64,000 nt of DNA from NCBI GenBank assembly GCA_023333565.1, contig JAJKFH010000107.1, positions 102,560 to 166,559 on the forward strand, in the 5' to 3' direction. Positions 9,582 through 19,799 of the stretch are shown piece by piece. Source of the stretch: Puffinus mauretanicus. Lineage: Eukaryota > Chordata > Aves > Procellariiformes > Procellariidae. Made by a program: the position numbers and the translations under genes. The notes beneath the pieces were generated by a model. The model made no database searches, was not told the origin of the DNA, and saw only the letters and a list, made by a program, of their open reading frames with translations. The stretch's first letter is position 1. Every line of letters starts with the position of its first letter.

Positions 9582-12500
9582 ATGAAGGCTGCTCTTAGGG
9601 TGCTTTTGCCGTGCCTGGTGCTGTTGCTCCCCTCTGCAGCACTTCCGAGGAAGGGGAACATGGGGGAAAGGATTTCCCCAATTAACCGGCTGGAGCTGAG
9701 CCTGCCGGAGGAGCTGGGACTTGAAGCAGAGGAGAGAAAGAGAGAAAATTCAAGTTTACAGGAAAGAGCGAGACCCAGCTCGGCAGAAAGATCAAGGATG
9801 ACTGCTGCTACTCGCCCCTTTTCTAAGCCTGACCCAGGAGCAAAATGCCTGCAGGGGCTGCCTGAGGATGGGGGCACGGGCTGGTCCAGCTCCAGCCTGC
9901 ACCCGTGGCCGCTCGGGGGGCTGGAAGGGCCCGTGTGCAGAGTGAAAATGGACCAGGACGGGCTGACCCCGAGGCACCTGGAAGTTGTGGGTGTTCTCAC
10001 CCACTATGAAAGCAGCTTCATCAAGCTGTTGAGACAACGCACCAGCTGGGACGAAAGCTATCTCGAGACCTTCGGGCTCTGCCCAGGCGGGGAGGCGGGT
10101 GCTGCTCTCCATCCCCTGAAGCACATCCATGCGCATGTGGTGGAGCCGGGGCAGGACCGCTTCCTCGTGCTGCATCTGGAGGAAGGTTGGTGTGAAATCC
10201 CTGCGCCGAGGCCGAGCAGAGCGGGGCAAGCACAGGGCTCGGGGAGGCCGATGCTCTTTGCTTGCCCCAAATCAGAGATTAAAACACAGAATTAAATTTG
10301 TGGGGTTGGGTTCCTTTTAAAATTAGTGAAGTGATACAGTAAAATGTCTTTTTGGGTACGTTTTTAAGAAGCTTTAGTAGTGATGATAGCTTGTGTGCAA
10401 CAGGATGCCTTGTCCCTGCCTGTGGCTAACGCCCAGGTGCCACAGTCTCGGTGGCATCTCCTCTGCTTTCGAGGTTACAAGGGTTTCTCACTTTCTGCTG
10501 TAATGACGCGGGTTAGGACCCCGTCCCAACTCTGTCTGATTGGGAAAAGAGAGGAGAGGGCTGGACGAGCGGACCTGCCTGGTCCTGCTGCGGTGCGAGC
10601 TCTGCTGCTCGCAGTCGGCTGCAGCACATGCCGATGTGGCGGAGGAGCTGGGTCCTGGGCTTGCTTGTGCAGCTTCAGCCTTATGCGAAAACCAGCGGCG
10701 TGCATCCCTCTGTCTCGTTTCAGTGGTGAGTGCTGTGCCTGAGGGAGGGCACCCTGGCTGAACCCTCCTTCTTAATCCTGTGTAGCAGGAGGGTCACAGT
10801 TGTTCCTCTTTTCTGGAAATCACTTCCTCCCCTCCCAGATTTTGGATTTTCAGCTGAACTTGCCGGTGCCGGGCAGCTGGGGAAGTGGCTCTTCCCCAGG
10901 CAGTGCTGCTGGCTGCGACACAACAGCCACAATGTCCCCGAGCCACCGGAGGAGCTGCCGTGGGAGAAGAGCTTTCCATGGGGATCTGCCCATGAAAATT
11001 GGCCAGAGTCGCTCCGGGAGCGAGGCAGCCCACTGCTCGCTGGGGCTACAGGGTTTGCCCTGCTGACCTCCTCCCTGAAACTGGGGAAGGGGACCTGCCG
11101 TGTCCCTCCACCCTGTCGGGTCCCGTCCCAGATGCTCTGGCTGCCCCGTGGGACCGGTGCCCCAAAGCCCCTTCCTCACCCACCTCCCCCCCAGGAGCCC
11201 CGCAGCCACCAGAGGGGCAATTCACCCCCTCTGCCTTCTCCTTCGCAGTGAAGTGGGAAGCCCAGGCGAAGCTGTGGTTCAGGCTGGTGTTCCAGGCGGA
11301 GGTGGGCCGGTCACTGGGAGAGCTGCGGGTCGCCTTGCTGCTCTTCTACCTGGGCAGCCGAGAGGGGCTGGGCGCCGGGCGCCGAGCGGAGCTGCAGGCC
11401 ACGGGCACAGGACTGGCGCGGGAGCAGGTGGGTGGCCGCGGCCGGGGCGGTCGGTCCTGGCTGCCAGCAGGGAAGGTGGGAAGGGGAGTCTCGGCTCTGC
11501 TGCCCAAGCCCTTTGCCGTCCCGTCCCAGCACCTTTGCCGTCCTGTCCCAGCACCTTTCCCATCCCCTCCCAGCCCCTTTGCCATCCCCTCCCACTCCCT
11601 TTGCCATCCCCTCCCAGTCCCTTTCCCATCCCCTCCCAGTCCCTTTCCCATCCCCTCCCAGCCCCTTTCCCATCCCCTCCCAGCCCCTTTGCCATCACCT
11701 CCCAGCCCCTTTCCCATCCCCTCCCACTCACTTTGCCATCCCCTCCCAGCCCCTTTCCCATCCCCTCCCAGCCCCTTTGCCATCCCCTCGCAGCCCCTTT
11801 CCCATCCCCTCCCAGCCCCTTTGCCATCCCCTCCCAGCCCCTTTCCCATCCCCTCCCAGTCCCTTCGCCATCGCCTCGCAGCCCCTTTGCCATCCCCTCC
11901 CAGCACCTTCGCCATCCTCTCCCAGTCCCTTTCCCATCCCCTCCCAGACTCTTTCCGATCCCCTCCCAGCACCTTTGCCATCCCCTCCCACTCCCTTTGC
12001 CATCCCCTCCCACTCCCTTTGCCATCCCCTCCCAGTCCCTTTGCCATCGCCTCCCAGCCCCTTTGCCATCCCCTCCCAGTCCCTTTGCCATCCCCTCCCA
12101 GCACCTTTGCCATCCCCTCCCACTCCCTTTGCCATCCCCTCCCAGCCCCTTTGCCATCCCCTCCCAGCCCCTTTCCCATCCCCTCCCAGCACCTTTACCA
12201 TCCCCTCCCAGCCCATTTCCCATCCCCTCCCAGCCCATTTCCCATCCCCTCCCAGTCCCTTTGCCATCCCCTCCCAGCACCTTTCCCATCCCCTCCCAGT
12301 CCCTTTGCCATCGCTTCGCAGCCCCTTTGCCATCCCCTCCCAGCACCTTTCCCATCCCCTCCCAGCACCTTTCCCATCCCCTCCCAGTCCCTTTGCCATC
12401 CCCTCCCACTCCCTTTGCCATCCCCTCCCAGACTCTTTCCGATCCCCTCCCAGCACCTTTGCCATCCCTTCCCACTCCCTTTGCCATCCCCTCCCAGTCC

Positions 12501-15043
12501 CTTTGCCATCGCCTCGCAGCCCCTTTTCCATCCCCTCCCAGCACCTTTCCCATCCCCTCCCAGCCCCTTTGCCATCCCCTCCCAGCCCCTTTGCCATCCC
12601 CTCCCAGCCCCTTTCCCATCCCCTCCCAGCACCTTTGCCATCCCCTCCCAGCCCCTTTGCCATCCCCTCCCAGCCCCTTTGCCATCCCCTCCCAGCCCCT
12701 TTGCCATCCCCTCCCAGCGCCTTTGCCATCCCCTCCCAGCCCGTTTCCCATCCCCTCCCAGCCCCTTTGCCATCCCCTCCCAGCACCTTTCCCATCCCCT
12801 CCCAGCACCTTTGCCATCCCCTCCCAGCACCTTTCCCATCCCCTCCCACTCCCTTTGCCATCCTCTCCCAGTCCCTTTCCCATCCCCTCCCAGCACCTTT
12901 CCCATCCCCTCCCAGTCCCTTTCCCATCCCCTCCCAGTCCCTTTGCCATCCCCTCCCAGTACCTTTGCCATCCCGTCCCAGCACCTTTGCGATCCTTCCC
13001 GGCACCCTTGCTCTGTCGCACCCTCCCGCCGGGACCGAGCCGTGCCTGAAGATGGTGCTGTTACCCTGTCCCCAGCCCCCGGCAAGGGCAGAGGGACGGC
13101 CCTGGGTACCCATCCCCTTCTGGGGGTCCTGGCTCCCCCTCGCCCCGTGGCTCTCCAGCCTGGCCGGGGGCAGCAGCCACTGCCGGGGGAAGGGGCTCTG
13201 GGGCCGTGCTCGCTCGGGGCCCTCTGCCCACCTGGGGGTCCCGTGAGTTTCCCTGCGCCCCACGGCTCCCGGAGCAGCTCTAGGGCTGGGTGGTGAAGCC
13301 CCTCTGCCCGCTCTGCTCCCGGTGCTCCCGACCCTCCCATTTCGCTGCTCCCTGGGCCACCGTGGGCTGGGTGACCCGGAGCCAGCAGGGACCATAGCGG
13401 GGGCTCATTTGAGAGCCCCCCTCCCCGTGATGTTTCATCCACGTCCTCGGGGCTCCTGCGTCTTTTGCCTCCGTGCAGAGCCTCTGCCTCGCCAGGGACA
13501 GCCGGTACCTGGTCCTGCGAGCAGCCGTAGCATCCGTCACCCGCACCAGCGAGCAGCTCAGCTTCGAGGCTTCCCTGGCGATCAGGCGTCGCGGAGAGCG
13601 AGGTAGTGGCGCAGGAAGACCACAGTGGTGGGGGACGGTGGTGTCTCTGCCTTCTGAGTCCTGGCTGAGGCATTTGGGATCTTCTCAAGCCTGTCTGTAA
13701 TGAGGGGCTGTGGGGACGTGTGGGAGACCCCGGACCACCATCCTCACCCGCTCCTTTCCCCACCAGGTGCCCCCTTACCCCCCACAGAGAGCCAGCAGCT
13801 CCTTTTCGGCTCCGATGACAAGTGCTTCACCAGGATGACCCCCGTGCTGCTCCTGCTGGCCAAGTCACGGCAGGAGGAGGAGGCGGCTTTGGCCCCTTCT
13901 TCCTACCTCTCTGCCAACGGGGTCGTGGACGTGGCTCCGTACCCACAGCTCAGGTCCGTGGCCCTTGCCGCAGCCATGAAAAGACACGGGGGCTGGGAGC
14001 TGGGAGAAGAAAGGGGCAGCCCCAGCCCTTTGGCTGTGGGACTGCGGTGGGAGGATGGGGCGCAGGCCCTGGTGGGACCCCTGGGGTACAAGGGGTCCCC
14101 ATGACCCTCCCTGTGTTCTCCTCACAGCCCACCCCAGGCCGGGACCGAGGAGCTGCCATCCCCCACTGCCCAGAGCCAAGCCAATACTTCATCCCCGGCG
14201 CCCGGCAGCAGCAGCCAGTTCCTGGGCATCCTGACCCGGTTCATCCGCCAGGTCCTGAGCCCCTCCAGCGAGCTGCCCACCCAGCCCAGCTCCCACCACT
14301 GGCTGGACTTCCAGGTGATGGAGACCCTCCCTCACCAGCTGCTCAACCTGTCGGAGGAGGCGGCGCTGGAGCGACTGGTGCAGTCGGACGAGCCGTCGGT
14401 GCTGCTCTTCCCCCAGGACAGCGGAGCCGTTCTGGAACAGCACTTGGGGGGCTGGCAGCCGGAGGGGACCGTGCTGCAGCTGCTGATGGGCAAGCTGCAG
14501 GCAGTGATCCAGGAGCTGAAGGACTTCCCGGCTTTCCAAGCCAACACGGGGCTTTTCCAGCATCTCCTGAGCTTCTGCTACTACCCACTGGGGCCAGGCG
14601 AGGGTCAAGCGGGCAAGCGGCTGCCCGGCTCCGGGAAGCTGCACGCGCTGCTGCTGCTGAAGGCGTTGCAGACGGTGCGGGCACGTTGGCAGGAGCGGAG
14701 GAAGGTGCTGCGGCAGAACCGCAGCACGCGGCACCAGGCTCATTGCCGCCTGCAGGAGCTGACCATCGACCTGCATGACCGCAAGTTCATCGTCATGCCC
14801 ACTGTCTACGCAGCCAACAACTGCGAGGGTCCCTGCAAGCTGCCTCTCTCCACCCGTGTCCCCAGCTACTACTCGCACACGGTGCTGCTGCTGGGCATGC
14901 AGGAGCGGGGCTCGCCGCTCCAGCGGGCTCCTTGCTGCGTGCCTGTCCGCTACTCGGACCAGCTCATCATCAGCCTCTCCACGGAGGGGCTGGAGGTCCG
15001 CAAGTTCCCCAACATGGTGGCAGAGGAGTGTGGCTGTCGGTAG
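9582..15043 (+). CDS. AMH: AMH, anti-Mullerian hormone
   Basis: Secreted TGF-beta-family hormone that signals through AMHR2 and, in birds, acts in gonad development and duct regression. Five exons: 9582-10185, 11249-11427, 13479-13602, 13767-13953, 14128-15043. Phases agree at every junction and give 669 aa. Residues 1 to about 21 are a signal peptide (MKAALRVLLPCLVLLLPSAA). The long pro-region follows, with strongly conserved-looking segments such as LVLHLEEVKWEAQAKLWFRL. The putative dibasic-type processing site RSTR ends at Arg566, leaving a 103-residue mature domain with seven cysteines (HC, NNC, GPC, CC, CGC) and the terminal ECGCR typical of AMH. The ATG was chosen for the signal peptide and for its position 92 bp after the TATA-like motif. 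Intron 2 (2,051 bp) is mostly a minisatellite. The gene converges with JSRP1. A donor GTTGGT after exon 1 is a weak but usable match. Confidence 0.97.
11508..13000. repeat. 22-bp polypyrimidine minisatellite in AMH intron 2, about 67 copies
   Basis: A tandem array of CCCTTTGCCATCCCCTCCCAG-like units, period exactly 22 bp, filling about 73 percent of AMH intron 2. Variation is confined to a few positions: G or C in TTTGCC/TTTCCC, the base or two after CAG (CAGCCCC, CAGCACC, CAGTCCC), and CAG or CAC. Because 22 is one more than a multiple of three and the unit lacks stops, long open frames of 500-765 codons run through it in several frames on both strands. They encode only a 22-residue Pro/Ser-rich or Gly/Lys-rich repeat and are not genes. 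The minus strand carries regular runs of three or four G. Marker variants recur at multiples of 22 bp (for example 484 bp), showing higher-order duplication. Confidence 0.95.
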
Positions 15044-16222
15044 AGGCTGCCGCCCGCCTCCCCGCTTGCCCTCGTCCCGTTCCCCCCCAGGTTTGCCCTT
15101 GCAGCTCGGAGCTGGTGCTTCTCTCCGAGACGGGAGCTTGTCACGTGTCCTTTCCCCATGGTTTGGCTCATTAGCGTCGCTCTGGTTCTGGGTTTGTCTG
15201 TAGCTGTGCTGGTCCCTGGAGGCTGCTCTGCAGCCCGGCATTTCCCCACGCCTGCTCCCGATGATGCCCGAGGTGCCCATGGGGCCATGCTGCAGCATGG
15301 CTCTGACCCCGAGGCAGGGTTTGGGCTGGATACGGGCGCTGTGGAGCCACCGTGGGAGGGCAAGGCTTGGCGGATCTGGCCAGGACCACGCTGATTTAAC
15401 CCTTGCCTTTGTTCCTGTAGTGGCTGTTGTTGCTTCCTCCAAGCCCACCCCTGCCACTCACAGCATCCTCTGGCCATTTCCCAGCCCACGGCCGGTCACT
15501 AAGCCCCTGTTGGCCACACGGCTCCACCTGCGAAAGCAGAAGAAGATGCAAAATCCCCCCGCAGGGATCAGCCTTTACCCAGAGACCCATCCCTGTGTGA
15601 GCCAGGGGCCATGGATTGCCGCTGACAGTGGCTTGGGGCTTCCTGCTGGGTCATCACCCCCCTTCCTGCTGCATCACCCCTCGCTGACCCCACTCCTGGG
15701 ACACTGCCAGAGCCGGGGGGCGAGGGGAGGGAGGGCTGAGAGAGGGGAGCGATCCTGTTACACCTCCTGGGCTGCTCACACCATTAATAGGAGCGGGCGC
15801 AAACTGCTGCCAAAGCACCTGCTCCGTGTCCCCGACAGCATCGGCACAGAGAGCCCGGCCGCCCCCAGATCATCTTCCCAGCTAAGCCACGCCCTCGGTG
15901 ACACCTGCCGGGGCTGCCGCAGGGTCTGACCCCCTGGAAAACAGCTCCTGGGCTCGTCCCAGCTGCACACCCCCTGTGCTGGGACCAGCCCTTGGGCTTT
16001 GCAGCGTCCCCATGGGGCTGGCGGGGGCACGGCCAGAGGCTGGCACACACGGGCCCCGGCCCCCAGCCCACATTGGGACCTGGGTTAGCCATGAACCCCT
16101 GTGCACCGGGGATGGGGAGGCACAGAGAACACACAAACATAGCCAGGAACAACATCTTTTTTTGTTTGTTTTTTTTTTTTTTTTAAACATTCAATTTAAT
16201 ACCTTATTAAAAATGAAAATAG
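15044..16222. other. AMH downstream region and convergent AMH/JSRP1 3' ends
   Basis: No coding frame is supported. I see no AATAAA or ATTAAA close to the AMH stop; the first good plus-strand candidate is ATTAAA at 16206-16211, after a run of 16 T (16169-16184). It lies only 12 bp from a minus-strand signal for JSRP1, so the two transcripts may end in the same AT-rich spot. A shorter AMH 3' UTR using a non-canonical signal is equally possible. Confidence 0.4.
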
Positions 16223-16228
16223 TTTATT
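16223..16228 (-). terminator. JSRP1: Candidate JSRP1 polyadenylation signal (AATAAA on minus strand)
   Basis: TTTATT on the plus strand reads AATAAA on the minus strand, about 750 bp after the JSRP1 stop codon. It is the only minus-strand AATAAA I noticed between AMH and JSRP1. Confidence 0.45.
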
Positions 16229-16973
16229 TTAACCTCTATTGATTTAGCAAATACTTAAACCTGCCATGGGTTGGGGCTGTGAACGTCTCCTGAAGTTGCT
16301 ACAGTGCTGCGTGATATTGCACTTGTGTTTCATTCCTAAAAGCGACTCTGTGAAGGCAAGGCCCGAAGGGACCCCCGGGTGATGGGCTCTCCAGCCCTGT
16401 TTTGTTACCAGAAAGCTTCATGCCACCCTGCAGCGATGGCAGCGGGGCCTGGCGAGGTCGGGGTGGTCATTCCCCTGATGTCCCTCTGAGGACAGCAGCA
16501 GCCTGGCTTCGCTAACCCAGAACACATTTCTCTCTTGATTTGCTTTAAATAAAACCATTAACTGAATTCAAGAGCTACACAGTCTGGAGACAAACTCTGT
16601 TCACAGGGATCCCTGTGGCCACTGTGCCGCCCCCATGCCTCGGGGACCACGAGTGAAAATGAACTGCAAGAGAGATTTTGGGTGGGGATGGAGAAACAGC
16701 GCGAAGCCCAGATGAAGAGAAGCTCCTTCCCCTGGTCCTTTCGGGTTGCCTTTGTGCATCTAATCCAGGGGGGCCCAAAGTCCCCGGGGGGGTCGTGCCA
16801 GGCTCCCGGGCTACTCTGCTGCTGCTCGGAGATCCTGGAGTGCTGCCCACACCGCCAGCCCGGGGTTGTCTCTGGAGAGCAGGCAGGGAGCGGCAGGGTG
16901 CCCTCGCCGGGGGTGCTGGCAGGGTTGGACCCCCCTGGATTCAGCATCATCGAGCCCCGCTGTCACCCCAGCC

Positions 16974-19779
16974 TCAGTCGCGCCTCTTGCCCTCCCTGGG
17001 CCTGGCGGTGCCATCCTTCCCCGGGGTGGCCGCTGGCTCCCAGGGCTTCCTGCCCTTCTGCTGCCGCCCGTTCCGCTTCAGGCTCTCCCGGCTGCCGTCG
17101 ACCCTGCCGTGACGGCCCTTCCACCCCTCCTTCCTGGGCTCGTCCCGCTCCTGCCGGCTCTCCTTCCCCTCCCGGCCCCGCTTCTTCTGGGGCTGCTGCT
17201 CTGGCTCCCGAGGGGCCCTGGGGGCTCTGCTGGGCTTGTCCCCTGGCGCCCTGTCCTTGGCTCGCGCTTCCCTCCGGCTGCTCCGCTCTGCCTGGGCGGC
17301 ACGGCCCTCCCGGGCCTTCTCCTCCTTCTTCTCCGGCTTCTTCTCCCGGCTCTTCTTCACCTCTGCTGCAGCCGGCGACACCTCGGGGACATCCGTGGGC
17401 TCTTCGTCCCTGTCCTCCAGTGCTGAGCGGCCAAACCACTTCTTGAAGATCCAGGGCTCTGCCTGGGGAGGGAATGGAGTGGACCAGGCACCGGTGATGC
17501 AGCCCAAGGGACTGGGACCCCTCTCCATCTCTCCCCCCAGGGACAAGATGCTCCCCCTGCTGCAGGAGGTGTCCCGAGGATGCTGTCCCCCACCCCAGAC
17601 CCATACCAGGTTGCTGTCAGCGTCGCCATCATCATCGCTGTCGTCATCACCATCGTCATCACCATCATTGTCCTCGAACATGCTGCTCTCGGGCTGGGCA
17701 GGCTGGGCAGTCACCACTTCTTGGAACTCCTCCTCTTTGGCACTCACCACCTCTGGGAGGGGAGAGGGACGGGCCACTGTCAGCAGGGGACAAGACTGTT
17801 GGGGTGTGATGTCCCAGACATGGGGTCCCAGGGCCACCCCACCCTGGGACATGGCCCCATCTCGGGCTGGATCCGGGGTATTGGGGCAGCCCGGAGCATC
17901 CGAACCCACCGTGAAGGGGAGGTGGTGGAGGGTCCTGGCTGCCGTGGCTGACTCCCTCCCTGGAGCACGGTGCTGGAAGAGAGGAGGGGAGAGGAGGCAG
18001 GAGGAGGCAGGAGGTGGCAGCAGGGTCTGCCCGCTCCGTCCCCCTCCGTCCGGCTCCTGGCTCACCTTGCAGCACCTGGAAGGTGACGCTGAGCAGGGCG
18101 ATGACAGAGGCCACCAGGATGCACTTGTTAAGAGTGAGCCCTTCCCAGAGGAGCGGCTCCTCCGCGGGGTCCAGGCTCGGGGGCTCCACCTTCCTCTGCA
18201 CGGGGAGGCTCTTGGGGACTGGGGACCCCCAAGGAAAACAGGGTTACTGGGGGAGCTGGGAAGTGGCAAGGGGAATGGGAAGGGGCAGGGGAATGGGCAG
18301 GGGCAGGGGCAGGAGCTGCCTGCCCTGCCACCGCCAGCAGACGAAGGTGTTTGCACCGCAGGGGTGGGGAAAAGAGTGTCGTGGGGGCTGAGTCCGAGGT
18401 GTTTGGGCCACGATGGCGTTACAGCATCCTGGGGCTCAAGTGGGGAAAACCTCTGCCCCAGCTCTGCTGCTCCCCCCGCAGGGTGGAGAGGAAGAGGAGG
18501 AGGAGGAGCGGGATTTGGCAGGTGGATGAGAAGCCTCACGTCCACGTTGCTGAGCTCCCAGGGAACAGGGGAGAGCAGAGCTTATCCCGTCATTGCTTCG
18601 TGGCCAGACGGTGCCTCCCGGGCTGGCCTTTGTGGCCACCTGGGGCTGGGCTGGCCATTTTGGGGCGGAGAAGGGCTTTCCTGCACACCTACCTGGAGGC
18701 CCAGCAGCGCTGCCTTTGGCTCCCACCTTCTCCAACCGCTTCTTCTCCGCCGCTTTCTTGTCCACGCCGAGCGGCGCTGGCTCTGGCATGCTCAGCTCAG
18801 GCTCGTCTGGATCCCGCTCAGAGAAGCCAAGCTGGGTCCTTGCCTCCTCTAGCCCCTGCGGGGAGGGGTGTGAGTGTGGCCAGGGGTGTAAAAGCATCAC
18901 ACAGCCCCACGGGGAAAACAAGCAGCGTGGGGGGTCATGGCTGCACGTGTGTGCCTCCTCCCAGAACAAGGGGTGCTCAGCGCAGCCCCGGAGGGAGCTG
19001 GTCCCTGCGCTCTGCAGCCCGTGCTCACACTGCCCTGGTCCCCCGGGGCTGAGCCGATGCTGCCGGCCCCAAGCGGCACTAACCAGGCTCGTCACCGGCT
19101 CCTCGAGCACCTAACCCCGGTGTGTGTATTTGCATCGGCAGCCCTAAAAACACGTTGGGGTGGGTTTTTTTGTCTGCTAAGATGGATTTAGCCACTAGCT
19201 GGCTCCCTGCTGCAGAGCAAGCGCCGGAGTGTGGCCCCAGCACACACGGGTGGGCTAGTGGCTGCTGACCCCAGGGCTGCGCTTGAGCAAGCCCACCCCA
19301 GAGTAGCCCTCAGGGCTGGATTCGCCCCCAGCCCGGATGAGCACGGCTGCACAGATCCACCTAGGGCGGCGGGTTGGGTACAGGGCATGCTCGCCAGAGG
19401 GGTCAGCACGCTGGGAGGAGAGGGAGAGCACGACACGTCGGGGTCTGGGCTCGGTGCTGCCGGGGACCGGGGGTTTGGTGACCGGGCTGGCCGCTGGCCT
19501 GCGTCAGTGGCACCGGATCAGTGCCACGAGGGAGAGCTGCCCACCGGCACGGATCAGTGACAGCAACAGCTGAAGCACGTGGCCTTGGGCTCCCCCGGGA
19601 TGGACGCGGTGCAACGCCCCGCAGAGCCCTGCTGGGCTGAATGCCGCTGCGGGACAGCACCCTGCTCAGCCCCCTGCCCCGGCGCAGGGAGGCCCCCGGC
19701 AGCCCCCCGGCCCTGAGATGCCGCACACTTACATGGGCTGTACCACTTTCCCTGTCGCTGCTCACCGGCGCATCAGCAT
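16974..19779 (-). CDS. JSRP1: JSRP1 (JP-45), junctional sarcoplasmic reticulum protein 1, 5' coding exon not found
   Basis: Skeletal-muscle triad protein that links the Cav1.1 channel with calsequestrin across the sarcoplasmic reticulum membrane. Exons, 5' to 3' on the minus strand: 19733-19779, 18693-18855, 18066-18218, 17910-17972, 17607-17752, 16974-17462. All have GT-AG borders and compatible phases. The first listed exon starts mid-codon (AT after a split base), so an upstream exon with the ATG is missing from my model. Recognition rests on EEPLLWEGLTLNKCILVAS and the following hydrophobic segment (the single membrane span, in the 18066-18218 exon), and on the very basic C-terminal exon with KEKE-like Lys/Glu and Arg/Glu runs ending PREGKRRD. 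Topology in mammals: N-terminus cytosolic, C-terminus luminal. The 17607-17752 exon holds an unusual aspartate-rich stretch. The gene sits between AMH and OAZ1, as in human. Confidence 0.92.
18240..18320 (+). repeat. G-rich simple sequence in a JSRP1 intron
   Basis: Short degenerate repeats of GGGGCAGGGGAATG type lie just upstream (on the minus strand) of the membrane-span exon. On the JSRP1 sense strand this is the C-rich polypyrimidine tract before the acceptor at 18219. Runs of four G on the plus strand could form a quadruplex. Confidence 0.6.
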
Positions 19780-19799
19780 CTGTTAAAGGCAAGCACAGT

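Noticed and set aside
10999..13763. Several open frames of 500-765 codons on both strands around 11.0-13.8 kb
   Set aside because: They are the 22-bp minisatellite read in different frames. The period is not a multiple of three and the unit has no stop codons, so all frames stay open; the products are the same 22-residue repeat.
14189..15457. 422-codon minus-strand frame
   Set aside because: Antisense of AMH exon 5, whose GC-rich codons leave the complement open; no family resemblance and no splice or promoter context.
17236..18852. 538-codon plus-strand frame
   Set aside because: Antisense of the JSRP1 exons and introns; the minus strand carries the recognisable, spliced JSRP1.
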